Positions 1 to 7,659 of a stretch of 64,000 bases of DNA are shown one piece after another. The position numbers and the translations under genes were made by a program. The notes under the pieces are model-generated. The model had not been told where the DNA came from and did not search any database. It saw nothing but the letters and a program-made list of their open reading frames with translations. The first letter of the stretch is position 1. Every line of letters starts with the position of its first letter. Source of the DNA: Renibacterium sp. (GTDB lineage: Bacteria; Actinomycetota; Actinomycetes; Actinomycetales; Micrococcaceae); assembly GCA_017419405.1 (NCBI GenBank), contig JAFOLH010000015.1:310001-374000 (forward strand), given 5' to 3'.

Positions 1-734
1 GGGGATTCGGTTTCGACGCCTACTCCGCGGCTGCCGGCAACTCGGTGATCCGCGGCGCCGTGCTGACCTCGTTGACCGCTGCGGCCGGGTCCGCGCTGCT
101 CGCCACGGTGCTGGGCACCTTGGGCGGCATCGCCCTGGCCCGCTCTTCGCTGGCCCAGTCGAAATCCGTGAAATTCTGGGCCATCGGGTTGACCGTGCTG
201 CTCGGCTTGACCATGGTCACCCCGGAAATCGTCGATGCCGTCTCGCTTTTGCCGTGGTTCGTTTCCCTGGGCACGGATCTGGGCATCACTCCCCTGAACA
301 ACGGATTGGTCCGTCTGGTGATCGCGCACAGCGTGGTCTCGATCGCGATCGTGACTTTCATCGTCCGGGCCCGGATGCAGGGCGTGGACCAATCGCTCGA
401 AGAAGCCGCCGAGGATCTTTATGCCAGCCGGTGGCATGCCTTCTGGCAAGTGACCTTCCCGATCGCCGCACCGGGTATCCTCGCCGGCGCCCTGATGTCC
501 TTCACGATCAGTCTGGATAACACCATCGTCTCCAGCTTCGTGCAGGTTCCGGGCACTACCCCGTGGCCGGTCTACATCTTCTCTTCGCTCAAAGTCGGTT
601 TGAAACCCGAAGTCGCAGCGGTTTCCGCAGTGATGTTCCTGCTGACCCTGCTGGCCTTGGCCTTTGTGGCGATCGTCCTGCGGCGCACCGGCGGATCCAC
701 GAAAGAAATCGCCGTGACCATGACGGGAGGCTGA
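1..734 (+). CDS. ABC transporter permease, PotC type (5' partial)
   Basis: The reading frame is open from base 3, so the gene begins before the window; about 243 C-terminal residues are visible. Hydrophobic segments alternate with short loops. The cytoplasmic EAA loop that docks on the ATPase is clear (EEAAEDLYASRWHAFWQVTFP region, near base 400-460). The following stretch, with SLDNTIVSSFV and a P-W-P-V motif, is typical of the PotC/spermidine-putrescine permease family. It should form half of the membrane channel of a polyamine-type importer, with ATPase and binding protein upstream of the window. The next gene starts 1 bp after the stop codon. The cupin, aldehyde dehydrogenase and amine-oxidase-like genes that follow fit uptake and oxidation of a polyamine or similar amine; the substrate is inferred from context only. 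Confidence 0.85.
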   Translation, partial: GFGFDAYSAAAGNSVIRGAVLTSLTAAAGSALLATVLGTLGGIALARSSLAQSKSVKFWAIGLTVLLGLTMVTPEIVDAVSLLPWFVSLGTDLGITPLNNGLVRLVIAHSVVSIAIVTFIVRARMQGVDQSLEEAAEDLYASRWHAFWQVTFPIAAPGILAGALMSFTISLDNTIVSSFVQVPGTTPWPVYIFSSLKVGLKPEVAAVSAVMFLLTLLALAFVAIVLRRTGGSTKEIAVTMTGG

Positions 735-735
735 A

Positions 736-1119
736 ATGGAACCGAATACCGCGATCCGGGCCGCCGACGTCGAGGTCGTGCTCGAAGACATCGAACCGCA
801 GCGGCTGCACTCGGCGAGCGCGCAGGACGGCGCGACCGAATTGGGAATCCTCGGCGGCGTCGAATTCGGCATCTGGGAAATGACCGAGGGCACGGCGAGC
901 GACACCGAAAACGACGAGGTGTTCCTGGTGATCTCCGGTTCGGCGACCATCGATTTCCCCCAGGAACGGCGGTCTCTGCGCGTCGGCCCCGGCGATCTGG
1001 TCCGGCTCGGCGCCGGAACCCGAACCACCTGGACCGTGCACGAGCAGCTCCGCAAGCTCTACTTGACCCTCCCGGACGGCACTCCAGGCCCGATCGACGA
1101 AAGCGGACCCCATGACTGA
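736..1119 (+). CDS. Small cupin-domain protein
   Basis: This 127-aa single-domain protein matches the EutQ/DUF861-like cupins that accompany polyamine-degradation genes. The ATG follows GGGAGG with a spacing of about 5. The central part has the cupin pattern (ENDEVFLVISGSATIDF, then RVGPGDLVRLGAGTRTTW), but the classical HxH metal ligands are missing, so a binding or small-isomerase role is as likely as metal catalysis. It lies between the permease and an aldehyde dehydrogenase and overlaps the latter by 8 bp, implying translational coupling. The exact function is unknown. Confidence 0.75.
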   Translation: MEPNTAIRAADVEVVLEDIEPQRLHSASAQDGATELGILGGVEFGIWEMTEGTASDTENDEVFLVISGSATIDFPQERRSLRVGPGDLVRLGAGTRTTWTVHEQLRKLYLTLPDGTPGPIDESGPHD

Positions 1120-2620
1120 ACTCGAATCCTTGTACTTCGACGGCGGCTACCACCCGGCATCCGGGCCCCGGATGGAGCTGCGCAATCCGGCCACCGGGCA
1201 ACTACTCGGGAGCTTCGCCGAAGCAGCGCCGGAGGACGTCGCAGCGGCGGTGGCCGCAGCCAAGCGTGCACTGCCCGGGTGGTCCGGCGCGACGCCGGCG
1301 GAACGCTCGGCGGCGATGCTCCGGTTGGCCGCCGAGCTCGGCGAACGCGCCGAGGAACTGGCGCAGCTCGAATCCAGCCAGGGCGGCAAAGCGATCCGGT
1401 TGGCCCGTGAATTCGATGTGCCCGGCACCGTGGACAACGCCGAGTTCTTCGCCGGAGCAGCCCGGCACCTCAACGGCCTCGCGGCCGGCGAGTATTCGCC
1501 GGAGCACACCTCGATGGTCCGTCGGGAGGCGATCGGCGTGGTCGGTTCGATCTCGCCGTGGAACTACCCGTTGCAGATGGCCGGCTGGAAAATCCTGCCG
1601 GCGATCGCTGCCGGCAACACGATCGTGCTCAAGCCCTCAGAACTCACCCCGGGAAGCACCTTGCTGTTCGCCGAAGCAGCGAGCGCCGCCGGGATCCCGC
1701 CCGGTGTGGTCAACGTCGTGGTCGGCACCGGGCAACGCACCGGCGAAGCCCTGGTCCGGCATCCCGACGTGGCGATGACTTCGTTCACCGGCTCCACCGC
1801 CGTCGGCCGCAAAATCATGGCAATGGCCAGTGAACGCGGCAATCGGGTGCATCTGGAACTCGGCGGGAAGGCGCCTTTCGTGGTCTTCGAGGACGCCGAT
1901 CTGGAAGCCGCCGCGCAGGGTGCGGTCGCCGGTTCGTTGATCAACGGCGGGCAGGATTGCACCGCGGCCACCCGGGCGTATGTGCACCGCAGTTTGTTCC
2001 CCCGGTTCTTGGACCGGGTCAGCGAGCTGATGCGGGCCGTGCGGGTGGGCGACCCTTCGGACCCGGAAACCGATCTGGGCTCGCTGATTTCGACGGCGCA
2101 CCGCGACCGGGTGGCCGGATTCGTCCAGCGGGCCGCCGAGGCCGGAGCCACGGTGCATTGCGGCGGCGCGGTACCGGCAGCTGCGGATCCGGCCGGCGCG
2201 TTCTACTCGCCCACTTTGCTCAGCGGCATCGCCCAGGACGCCGAGGCAGTCCAGCAGGAGATCTTCGGACCGGTTCTGGTCGCGCTCCCCTTCGACAGCG
2301 AAACGGAAGCGATCCGGCTGGCCAATGACACTCCTTTCGGCCTCGCCGCTTCGGTGTGGACCAAGGACGTGGCCCGCGCGATGCGCGCCAGCGCCGCGAT
2401 CCAGGCTGGCTGCGTCTGGGTGAACGACCATATTCCGATCATCTCCGAAATGCCGCACGGCGGATACAAAGCCTCCGGCTTCGGCAAAGACATGTCGGTG
2501 TATTCGCTCGAGGAGTACACCAATATCAAACACGTGATGATCGAGCGCGACGGCACCGCGGCCAAAGCCTGGCACCGCACGGTTTTCGCCAGCTCGGAGC
2601 CCGCCGGGAAGTTGCCGTGA
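1112..2620 (+). CDS. NAD(P)-dependent aldehyde dehydrogenase (aminobutyraldehyde/betaine-aldehyde type)
   Basis: A full-length ALDH-superfamily protein of 502 aa. The coenzyme-binding and catalytic elements are visible: SPWNYPLQMAGWK, KPSELTPGS, FTGSTAVGRKI, LELGGKAPFVVFEDADL with the general-base Glu, and the catalytic Cys in GGQDCTAAT at about residue 285. The C-terminal part has EIFGPVL and the MPHGGYKASGFGKDMS motif. It oxidises an aldehyde to a carboxylic acid. By family and by coupling to the FAD amine oxidase next door, gamma-aminobutyraldehyde or a related amino-aldehyde is the likely substrate. Its stop codon overlaps the GTG start of the next gene (GTGA). Confidence 0.88.
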   Translation: MTELESLYFDGGYHPASGPRMELRNPATGQLLGSFAEAAPEDVAAAVAAAKRALPGWSGATPAERSAAMLRLAAELGERAEELAQLESSQGGKAIRLAREFDVPGTVDNAEFFAGAARHLNGLAAGEYSPEHTSMVRREAIGVVGSISPWNYPLQMAGWKILPAIAAGNTIVLKPSELTPGSTLLFAEAASAAGIPPGVVNVVVGTGQRTGEALVRHPDVAMTSFTGSTAVGRKIMAMASERGNRVHLELGGKAPFVVFEDADLEAAAQGAVAGSLINGGQDCTAATRAYVHRSLFPRFLDRVSELMRAVRVGDPSDPETDLGSLISTAHRDRVAGFVQRAAEAGATVHCGGAVPAAADPAGAFYSPTLLSGIAQDAEAVQQEIFGPVLVALPFDSETEAIRLANDTPFGLAASVWTKDVARAMRASAAIQAGCVWVNDHIPIISEMPHGGYKASGFGKDMSVYSLEEYTNIKHVMIERDGTAAKAWHRTVFASSEPAGKLP

Positions 2621-3990
2621 CGGTCAACGGCGAAGTCTCCTTCTGGTTCGATCCGCTGCCGGAACCCGGGCCGGGGCTGCCCGGCGACGCGGAAGCGGAC
2701 GTGGCCATCGTGGGCGGCGGTTTCACCGGTCTGTGGACCGCCTACTACCTGGCCAAGGCCCGGCCCGGGCTGCGGATCACGGTGCTCGAACAGCGGTTCT
2801 GCGGATACGGCGCCTCCGGGCGCAACGGCGGCTGGCTGACCAATAGCATCACCGGCGGCCGGGCATCGTACGCCGCAGCGGGCAAGTCCGCGGTGGAAGA
2901 GTTCCAAGCGGCGATGAACCACACCGTCGACGAAGTCATCCGGATCGCCGCCGAAGAAGGCATCGACGCCGATCTGCTGCGCGGCGGGGAACTGAACGTG
3001 GCCCGGAATCCTGCGCAATGGCAGCGCGCCCAAGCCTTCGCCGCAGCCGAAGCGCAATGGCGCGGCGCCGACGTGGTGCTGCTGTCCGCCGCCGAACTCG
3101 CCGAGCGGCTGCAGGTCGCCGGCGGACTGGGCGGCACCTGGCAGCCGCACTGCGCCCGGCTCAATCCGGTGAAACTGCTGCGCGGGCTGCTCCGGACGGT
3201 CCGCTCGCTCGGCGTGCAGGTCTTCGAGTCCAGCAAAGTGCTCTCGATCGAACCCGGGCTGGTGCGCACCGAACGCGGCGAGGTGCGCGCACCTCAGATC
3301 GTCCGCGCCACCGAAGGGTTCACCGCACAACTGCCCGGCCTGCGCCGCCGCTGGCTGCCGCTGAATTCTTCGATGATCGTCACCGAGCCGCTCGAGCCGG
3401 AAGCCTGGAACCGGATCGGTTGGCAAGGCGGCGAAACCGTGGGCGACTTCGCCCACGTCTACATGTACGCGCAGCGCACCGCGGACGGCAGGATCGCGCT
3501 GGGCGGCCGGGGCAAACCCTATCGTTTCGGTTCCGCGGTGGATGCGGACGGCGCGACCCCGGAAGCGACGTTGGCGTCGCTGACCAGGCTGCTGCGCGAA
3601 ATGTTCCCGGCGGCAGCACCGGCCCGGATCGAGCACGTCTGGAGCGGCACCCTGGGCGTACCACGGGATTGGCGCGCCTCGGTGACCTACGACGCCGGCA
3701 CCGGGCTGGCCGCCGCGGGCGGATATGTGGGCACCGGAGTGGCGACCACGAATCTGGCCGGGCGGACGTTGCGCGATCTGCTGCTCGGTACCGATTCAGA
3801 GTTGGCCCGGCTGCCCTGGGTGAATCGGAAAGTCCAGCAATGGGAACCCGAGCCCTTGCGCTGGCTCGCGGTCAATGGGCTCTACGCCGCCTACCGGGCC
3901 GCCGATGCGCAGGAATCCGCCGGCGCCCGAGCCGGTGCTGGCACATCATTCATCGCCAGCCTGGCCGATCGGATCTCCGGGCACCGCTGA
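2617..3990 (+). CDS. FAD-dependent amine oxidoreductase (PuuB/DAO family)
   Basis: The protein has 457 aa when started at the GTG that overlaps the previous stop. The frame is open further upstream but that part is out-of-phase ALDH sequence. The N-terminal Rossmann FAD motif is VAIVGGGFTGLWTAYYLAK at about residues 29-47, followed by an acidic LEQ and a GRNGGW motif characteristic of the gamma-glutamylputrescine oxidase/DAO family. The C-terminal GYVGTGVATTNLAGRTLRDL is the second FAD contact. It oxidises an amine to an aldehyde with release of ammonia and H2O2. Paired with the upstream aldehyde dehydrogenase this makes an amine-to-acid module. The true substrate is not evident. Confidence 0.85.
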   Translation: MTVNGEVSFWFDPLPEPGPGLPGDAEADVAIVGGGFTGLWTAYYLAKARPGLRITVLEQRFCGYGASGRNGGWLTNSITGGRASYAAAGKSAVEEFQAAMNHTVDEVIRIAAEEGIDADLLRGGELNVARNPAQWQRAQAFAAAEAQWRGADVVLLSAAELAERLQVAGGLGGTWQPHCARLNPVKLLRGLLRTVRSLGVQVFESSKVLSIEPGLVRTERGEVRAPQIVRATEGFTAQLPGLRRRWLPLNSSMIVTEPLEPEAWNRIGWQGGETVGDFAHVYMYAQRTADGRIALGGRGKPYRFGSAVDADGATPEATLASLTRLLREMFPAAAPARIEHVWSGTLGVPRDWRASVTYDAGTGLAAAGGYVGTGVATTNLAGRTLRDLLLGTDSELARLPWVNRKVQQWEPEPLRWLAVNGLYAAYRAADAQESAGARAGAGTSFIASLADRISGHR

Positions 3991-4010
3991 ACTCCGGAGA
4001 CCGCCGGCCA

Positions 4011-4113
4011 GCGGCAGAGTCCGCGGATGGCCCGGTTCAGCCGGGAAATCACCGATTCCGGCAGCCGAATCCGCATTTCGCGGACTCTGCTGCCGGAAAC
4101 TCTGCTGCCGGAA
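4011..4113. repeat. Inverted and tandem repeats between convergent genes
   Basis: Between the convergent FAD-oxidase and lrp genes an 11-bp perfect inverted repeat is present: CAGAGTCCGCG at 4015-4025 and CGCGGACTCTG at 4079-4089, with a 53-nt loop. The right arm runs into a perfect 15-bp tandem duplication, ACTCTGCTGCCGGAA at 4084-4098 and again at 4099-4113. A bidirectional terminator is the plainest reading. The tandem copies suggest a small expanding or REP-like element. Confidence 0.6.
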
Positions 4114-4127
4114 TCAGGCACCGGAGC

Positions 4128-4589
4128 CTACCGCGTCCCCCAGTTGTACAACTGTTTCTGCAACTTCAAATACATGAACGACTCGGTGGAAACCACCTGC
4201 GGAGCCGTCCGGATCCGGCCCAGGACATCGAGCAGATGCTCATCGTCTTCGCAGACCACCTCCACCAGGAGGTCGAAACTACCGGCCGTGATCACGATGT
4301 AGTCGACTTCGGGAAAGGCCTCGAAGTTCTCCGCGACGGCCTGCAGATCACCGGACACCCGGACGCCGATCATGGCCTGCCGGGTGAAACCGACTTTCAC
4401 CGGATCGGTGACCGCGACGATCTGCAGCAATTTCGAATCGATCAGCCGCTTCACCCGTTGCCGCACCGCGGCCTCGGACAGTCCTACGGATTCGGCAATC
4501 GCGGCGTACGGTTTCCGGCCATCGGCCTGCAGCTCCTCGATGATCCGCTTGGCGAGCTCATCGAGGAGCTGCGGCTCGGAGCCGTTCAC
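4128..4589 (-). CDS. Lrp/AsnC-family transcriptional regulator
   Basis: The protein has 153 aa when started at the GTG at 4589, which overlaps the stop of the aminotransferase gene (GTGA). The frame extends further upstream but only as shadow sequence. The N-terminal winged HTH (residues about 10-60: AIAESVGLSEAAVRQRVKRLIDSKLLQIVAV) is followed by a RAM effector-binding domain with AMIGVRVSG, GSFDLLVEVVCED and a VSTESFMYLKLQKQLYNWG tail. Lrp proteins sense amino acids or related metabolites. Co-translation with the aminotransferase suggests that it controls this amine/beta-alanine operon. Confidence 0.9.
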   Translation of the reverse strand: MNGSEPQLLDELAKRIIEELQADGRKPYAAIAESVGLSEAAVRQRVKRLIDSKLLQIVAVTDPVKVGFTRQAMIGVRVSGDLQAVAENFEAFPEVDYIVITAGSFDLLVEVVCEDDEHLLDVLGRIRTAPQVVSTESFMYLKLQKQLYNWGTR

Positions 4590-5974
4590 GGTTGCGGTCG
4601 CCCGGTGCTCGCCGCCACATAGGAGTCGGCGATCGTGAGCGCTTCGTCGATGATCGCCAAGCCGCGCCGCAGGTCTTGCTCCGAGATCACCAGCGGCGGG
4701 GCCACGTGCACCCGGTTGAAATGCGTGAACGGCCACAGCCCTGCGGCTTTGCAGGCCGCGGCCACCTCGTTCATCGGCGCCGCCGCCTCGCCGGAGGCGT
4801 TGAACGGGACCAGCGGTTCCCGGCTCTGCGGATCCCGCACCAGCTCGACCGCCCAGAACAGGCCCCGGCCCCGGATCTCGCCGACGCTCGGATGGTTTTG
4901 CGCCCAACGTTCCAGTTCCGGACGCACCACCCGTTCGCCCAGATCACGGACCCGCTCCAGAATCGCTTCGTCTTCGAACACGCGCACCGTTTCGACGCCC
5001 ACCGCGCAGGCCAAGGGATGCCCGGAGTAGGTCAGGCCGCCCGGGTAGGCGCGCTCGGCGAAGGTCGCCGCGATCGCATCGGAGATCAGCACGCCGCCCA
5101 GCGGCACGTACCCCGAGTTGATTCCTTTGGCGAAGGTGAGCAGATCCGGGACCACCTCGAAGGCGTCCACCGCGAACCACTCGCCGATCCGGCCGAAGCC
5201 GACCATCACCTCATCGGCGATGTACACCAGGCCGTAGCGGTCGCAGATCTCCCGAACGCCCTGCAGGTATCCCGGCGGCGGCACCAGGACCCCATTGGTG
5301 CCGACCACGGTTTCCAAGATGATCCCGGCGACGGTCCCTGGCCCCTCGAGTTGGATCACCGATTCCAGATGCTCCAGGGCCCGCTGGGTTTCCTCTTCCG
5401 CGGAGGCCGCATGGAAGGCCGAGCGGTAAGCATAAGGCCCGAAGAAGTGCACCACCGAAGCGTCACCGGGGTCGTTGGCCCAGCGGCGGGGTTCCCCGGT
5501 GAGGCTCATCGCCGTCGTGGTACCGCCGTGGTAGCTGCGGTATGCGGCGAGGATTTTCCGCCGTCCGGTGTGCTGCCGGGCCATTCGGACCGCATGTTCG
5601 TTGGCGTCGGCTCCGCCGTTGGTGAAGAACACCTGGTTCAGCTCGCCGGGCGCGCGCTCGGCGAGCAAACGCGCCAGTTCGCCGCGGACGTCGTTGGCGA
5701 AGGCCGGCTGGATGGTCGCCAGCTTGTCCGCTTGGCGTTTGATCGCAGCCACCAACCGCGGATGCTGGTGGCCCAAGTTCAGGTTGACCAGTTGCGAGGA
5801 GAAGTCGAGGTACTGGTTCCCGTCGTAATCCCAAAAGGTCGAACCCGATCCCCCGGCTACCGGCAACGGATCGATCTTGGCTTGCGCTGACCAGGAGTGG
5901 AAGACGTGCTGGCGGTCATCGGCTTTGACCTGGGCCTTGGCGGCTTGCTGCGCATTCTGGGTCTCGGTGCTCAT
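4586..5974 (-). CDS. Class III PLP-dependent aminotransferase (beta-alanine/omega-amine type)
   Basis: This 462-aa fold-type I aminotransferase has the class III signature. FFTNGGADANEHAVRMAR is at about residues 116-133, the PLP ring Asp is D254 in YIADEVMVGFGR, and the Schiff-base Lys is K283 in TFAKGINSGYVPLGG. It should move the amino group of an omega-amino acid or amine to pyruvate or another keto acid. The MmsA-type semialdehyde dehydrogenase directly upstream points to beta-alanine (giving malonate semialdehyde) or a close relative. Taurine-pyruvate transaminase is an alternative reading of the sequence. It is 12 bp from the dehydrogenase gene and overlaps lrp downstream. Confidence 0.87.
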   Translation of the reverse strand: MSTETQNAQQAAKAQVKADDRQHVFHSWSAQAKIDPLPVAGGSGSTFWDYDGNQYLDFSSQLVNLNLGHQHPRLVAAIKRQADKLATIQPAFANDVRGELARLLAERAPGELNQVFFTNGGADANEHAVRMARQHTGRRKILAAYRSYHGGTTTAMSLTGEPRRWANDPGDASVVHFFGPYAYRSAFHAASAEEETQRALEHLESVIQLEGPGTVAGIILETVVGTNGVLVPPPGYLQGVREICDRYGLVYIADEVMVGFGRIGEWFAVDAFEVVPDLLTFAKGINSGYVPLGGVLISDAIAATFAERAYPGGLTYSGHPLACAVGVETVRVFEDEAILERVRDLGERVVRPELERWAQNHPSVGEIRGRGLFWAVELVRDPQSREPLVPFNASGEAAAPMNEVAAACKAAGLWPFTHFNRVHVAPPLVISEQDLRRGLAIIDEALTIADSYVAASTGRPQP

Positions 5975-5986
5975 GCTTCGATCCTC

Positions 5987-7489
5987 TCAGTGATTGCTCG
6001 GAAAGCCCAGGTCCACGCTCGACGACGCCGGATCCGGCCAGCGCGTGGTGACCACCTTGGAGCGGGTGTAGAAGTGGATGCTTTCCGGTCCGTAGATATG
6101 CGAATCGCCGAACAGCGAGTCCTTCCAGCCGCCGAACGAGAAACTTCCAACCGGAACCGGGATCGGCACGTTCACGCCCACCATGCCGGCTTCGATCTCG
6201 AACTCGAACTGCCGTGCCGCACCGCCGTCGCGGGTGAAAATCGCAACCCCGTTGCCGTACTGGTTTTCATTGACCAGGCTCACGGCTTCCTCGAAACTCG
6301 GCACCCGGACCACGGAGAGCACCGGTCCGAAGATCTCATCCCGATATGCCTGCATCCCGGTCTCCACATGGTCCAACAAGCTCACGCCCAAGAAGAAACC
6401 GGGGCCCGCCGCCACCGGGTCGGCGGTTCCGTCGACCACCACGGTGGCCCCTTCCGCCGGCGCCCGATGCACATAACCGGCTACCTTGTCCCGATGCTCC
6501 GCGGTGATCAACGGTCCCATTTCGGAAGCGGCCTCGGTTCCGGAGCCGATCGTCAGTTTCGAGATCCGGTCTTGGATCGCAGCGACCAGGGCATCGCCCA
6601 CCCCGCCCACGGCGACCAGTACGCTCACTGCCATGCAACGTTCGCCGGCCGAGCCATAGGCCGCCGACACCGCCGCATCCGCAGCCGCCTCGATGTCGGC
6701 ATCCGGGAGCACCACCATGTGGTTCTTCGCACCGCCGAGCGCTTGCACCCGCTTGCCCTTCGCACTGGCCCGCTCGTAGATCGAGCGCGCGATCGGCGTC
6801 GAACCGACAAAGCTCACCGCCCGGACCTCCGGACTGTCCAAAATCGCGTCGACGGCTTCCTTGTCGCCATTGACCACGTTGAGCACCCCCGGCGGCAAGC
6901 CTGCTTCGGTGAACAGCTCGGCCAGCAGCAAGGCCGCGGACGGGTCTTTTTCACTGGGTTTGAGCACCACGGTGTTGCCGCAGGCGATGGCGTTGGAGAC
7001 CATCCAGAGCGGCACCATCACCGGGAAGTTGAACGGCGTGATGCAACCGACCACGCCCACTGGCTGCTTCACCGAATGCACGTCGACGCCATTGGCGACC
7101 TGTTCGCTGTAATCGCCCTTGAGGTGCTGGATCAGGCCCGCGGCGAATTCGACGTTTTCCAGCCCTCGGGCGACCTCGCCTGCGGCGTCGGAGAGGACTT
7201 TCCCGTGCTCCGAAGTCACCACGGCGGCCAACTCGTCCCGACGCTGGACCAGCAGGTGCCGGAGCTTGAAGAAGACATCGGCCCGCTTGGTCAACGACGT
7301 GGCGCGCCAACCAGGAAGTGCCGCTGCCGCAGCCGCAATCGCCTCGGCCACCCGGGCCGCCGAGGCGAACGCCAACTGATGTTGCGCTTCGCCGGTCGCC
7401 GGGTTGAAAACCACCCCGTAACGCTGCCCGGATTCCGGCTCCGGCGGCGCAGCGTGGACGCCGTTGATGTAATGACCGATCAGTGCCAT
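5987..7489 (-). CDS. mmsA: CoA-acylating (methyl)malonate-semialdehyde dehydrogenase
   Basis: The protein has 500 aa from the ATG at 7489, which is preceded by CGAGGAG; an in-frame extension to 7525 lacks a ribosome site. MmsA/IolA family features are the N-terminal HYINGVH, TPFNFPVMVPLWM, KPSEKDPSAALLLAELF, LGGAKNHMVVLPDAD and the catalytic Cys in AGERCMAVSV. MmsA enzymes convert malonate or methylmalonate semialdehyde to acetyl- or propionyl-CoA with CO2 and NADH. With the class III aminotransferase downstream it forms a beta-alanine degradation pair. The divergent PucR gene is its probable regulator. Confidence 0.9.
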   Translation of the reverse strand: MALIGHYINGVHAAPPEPESGQRYGVVFNPATGEAQHQLAFASAARVAEAIAAAAAALPGWRATSLTKRADVFFKLRHLLVQRRDELAAVVTSEHGKVLSDAAGEVARGLENVEFAAGLIQHLKGDYSEQVANGVDVHSVKQPVGVVGCITPFNFPVMVPLWMVSNAIACGNTVVLKPSEKDPSAALLLAELFTEAGLPPGVLNVVNGDKEAVDAILDSPEVRAVSFVGSTPIARSIYERASAKGKRVQALGGAKNHMVVLPDADIEAAADAAVSAAYGSAGERCMAVSVLVAVGGVGDALVAAIQDRISKLTIGSGTEAASEMGPLITAEHRDKVAGYVHRAPAEGATVVVDGTADPVAAGPGFFLGVSLLDHVETGMQAYRDEIFGPVLSVVRVPSFEEAVSLVNENQYGNGVAIFTRDGGAARQFEFEIEAGMVGVNVPIPVPVGSFSFGGWKDSLFGDSHIYGPESIHFYTRSKVVTTRWPDPASSSVDLGFPSNH

Positions 7490-7564
7490 GTTTCTCCTCG
7501 CTCGGAACCGTTTTCGACTGGGCATCGTTCACACAACACATTTCGTATGATTCGATGTCTACTA

Positions 7565-7636
7565 TTGTCACAAGGAACTGAGCCAGTTCAAGGACAACAA
7601 TTGTCGCCTGGCAAGCAGTTTCAGGACATTTTGTCC
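7565..7636. promoter_or_regulatory. Three phased palindromes in the mmsA-pucR divergent promoter
   Basis: Three short inverted repeats lie between the divergent genes: TTGT-C-ACAA at 7565-7573, GACAA-CAA-TTGTC at 7593-7605 and GGACA-TTT-TGTCC at 7624-7636. Their centres (7569, 7599, 7630) are 30-31 bp apart, close to three helical turns, so they lie on one face of the DNA. They share a TTGTC half-site and are good candidates for cooperative PucR binding. Binding is inferred, not shown. Confidence 0.55.
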
Positions 7637-7659
7637 GACATGTTGAGAGGATGCGTTTG

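Noticed and set aside
4592-5890. 432-codon forward ORF opposite the class III aminotransferase
   Set aside because: Composition is His/Arg/Asp-rich antisense of a clear aminotransferase; no domain, no ribosome site. Typical high-G+C shadow.
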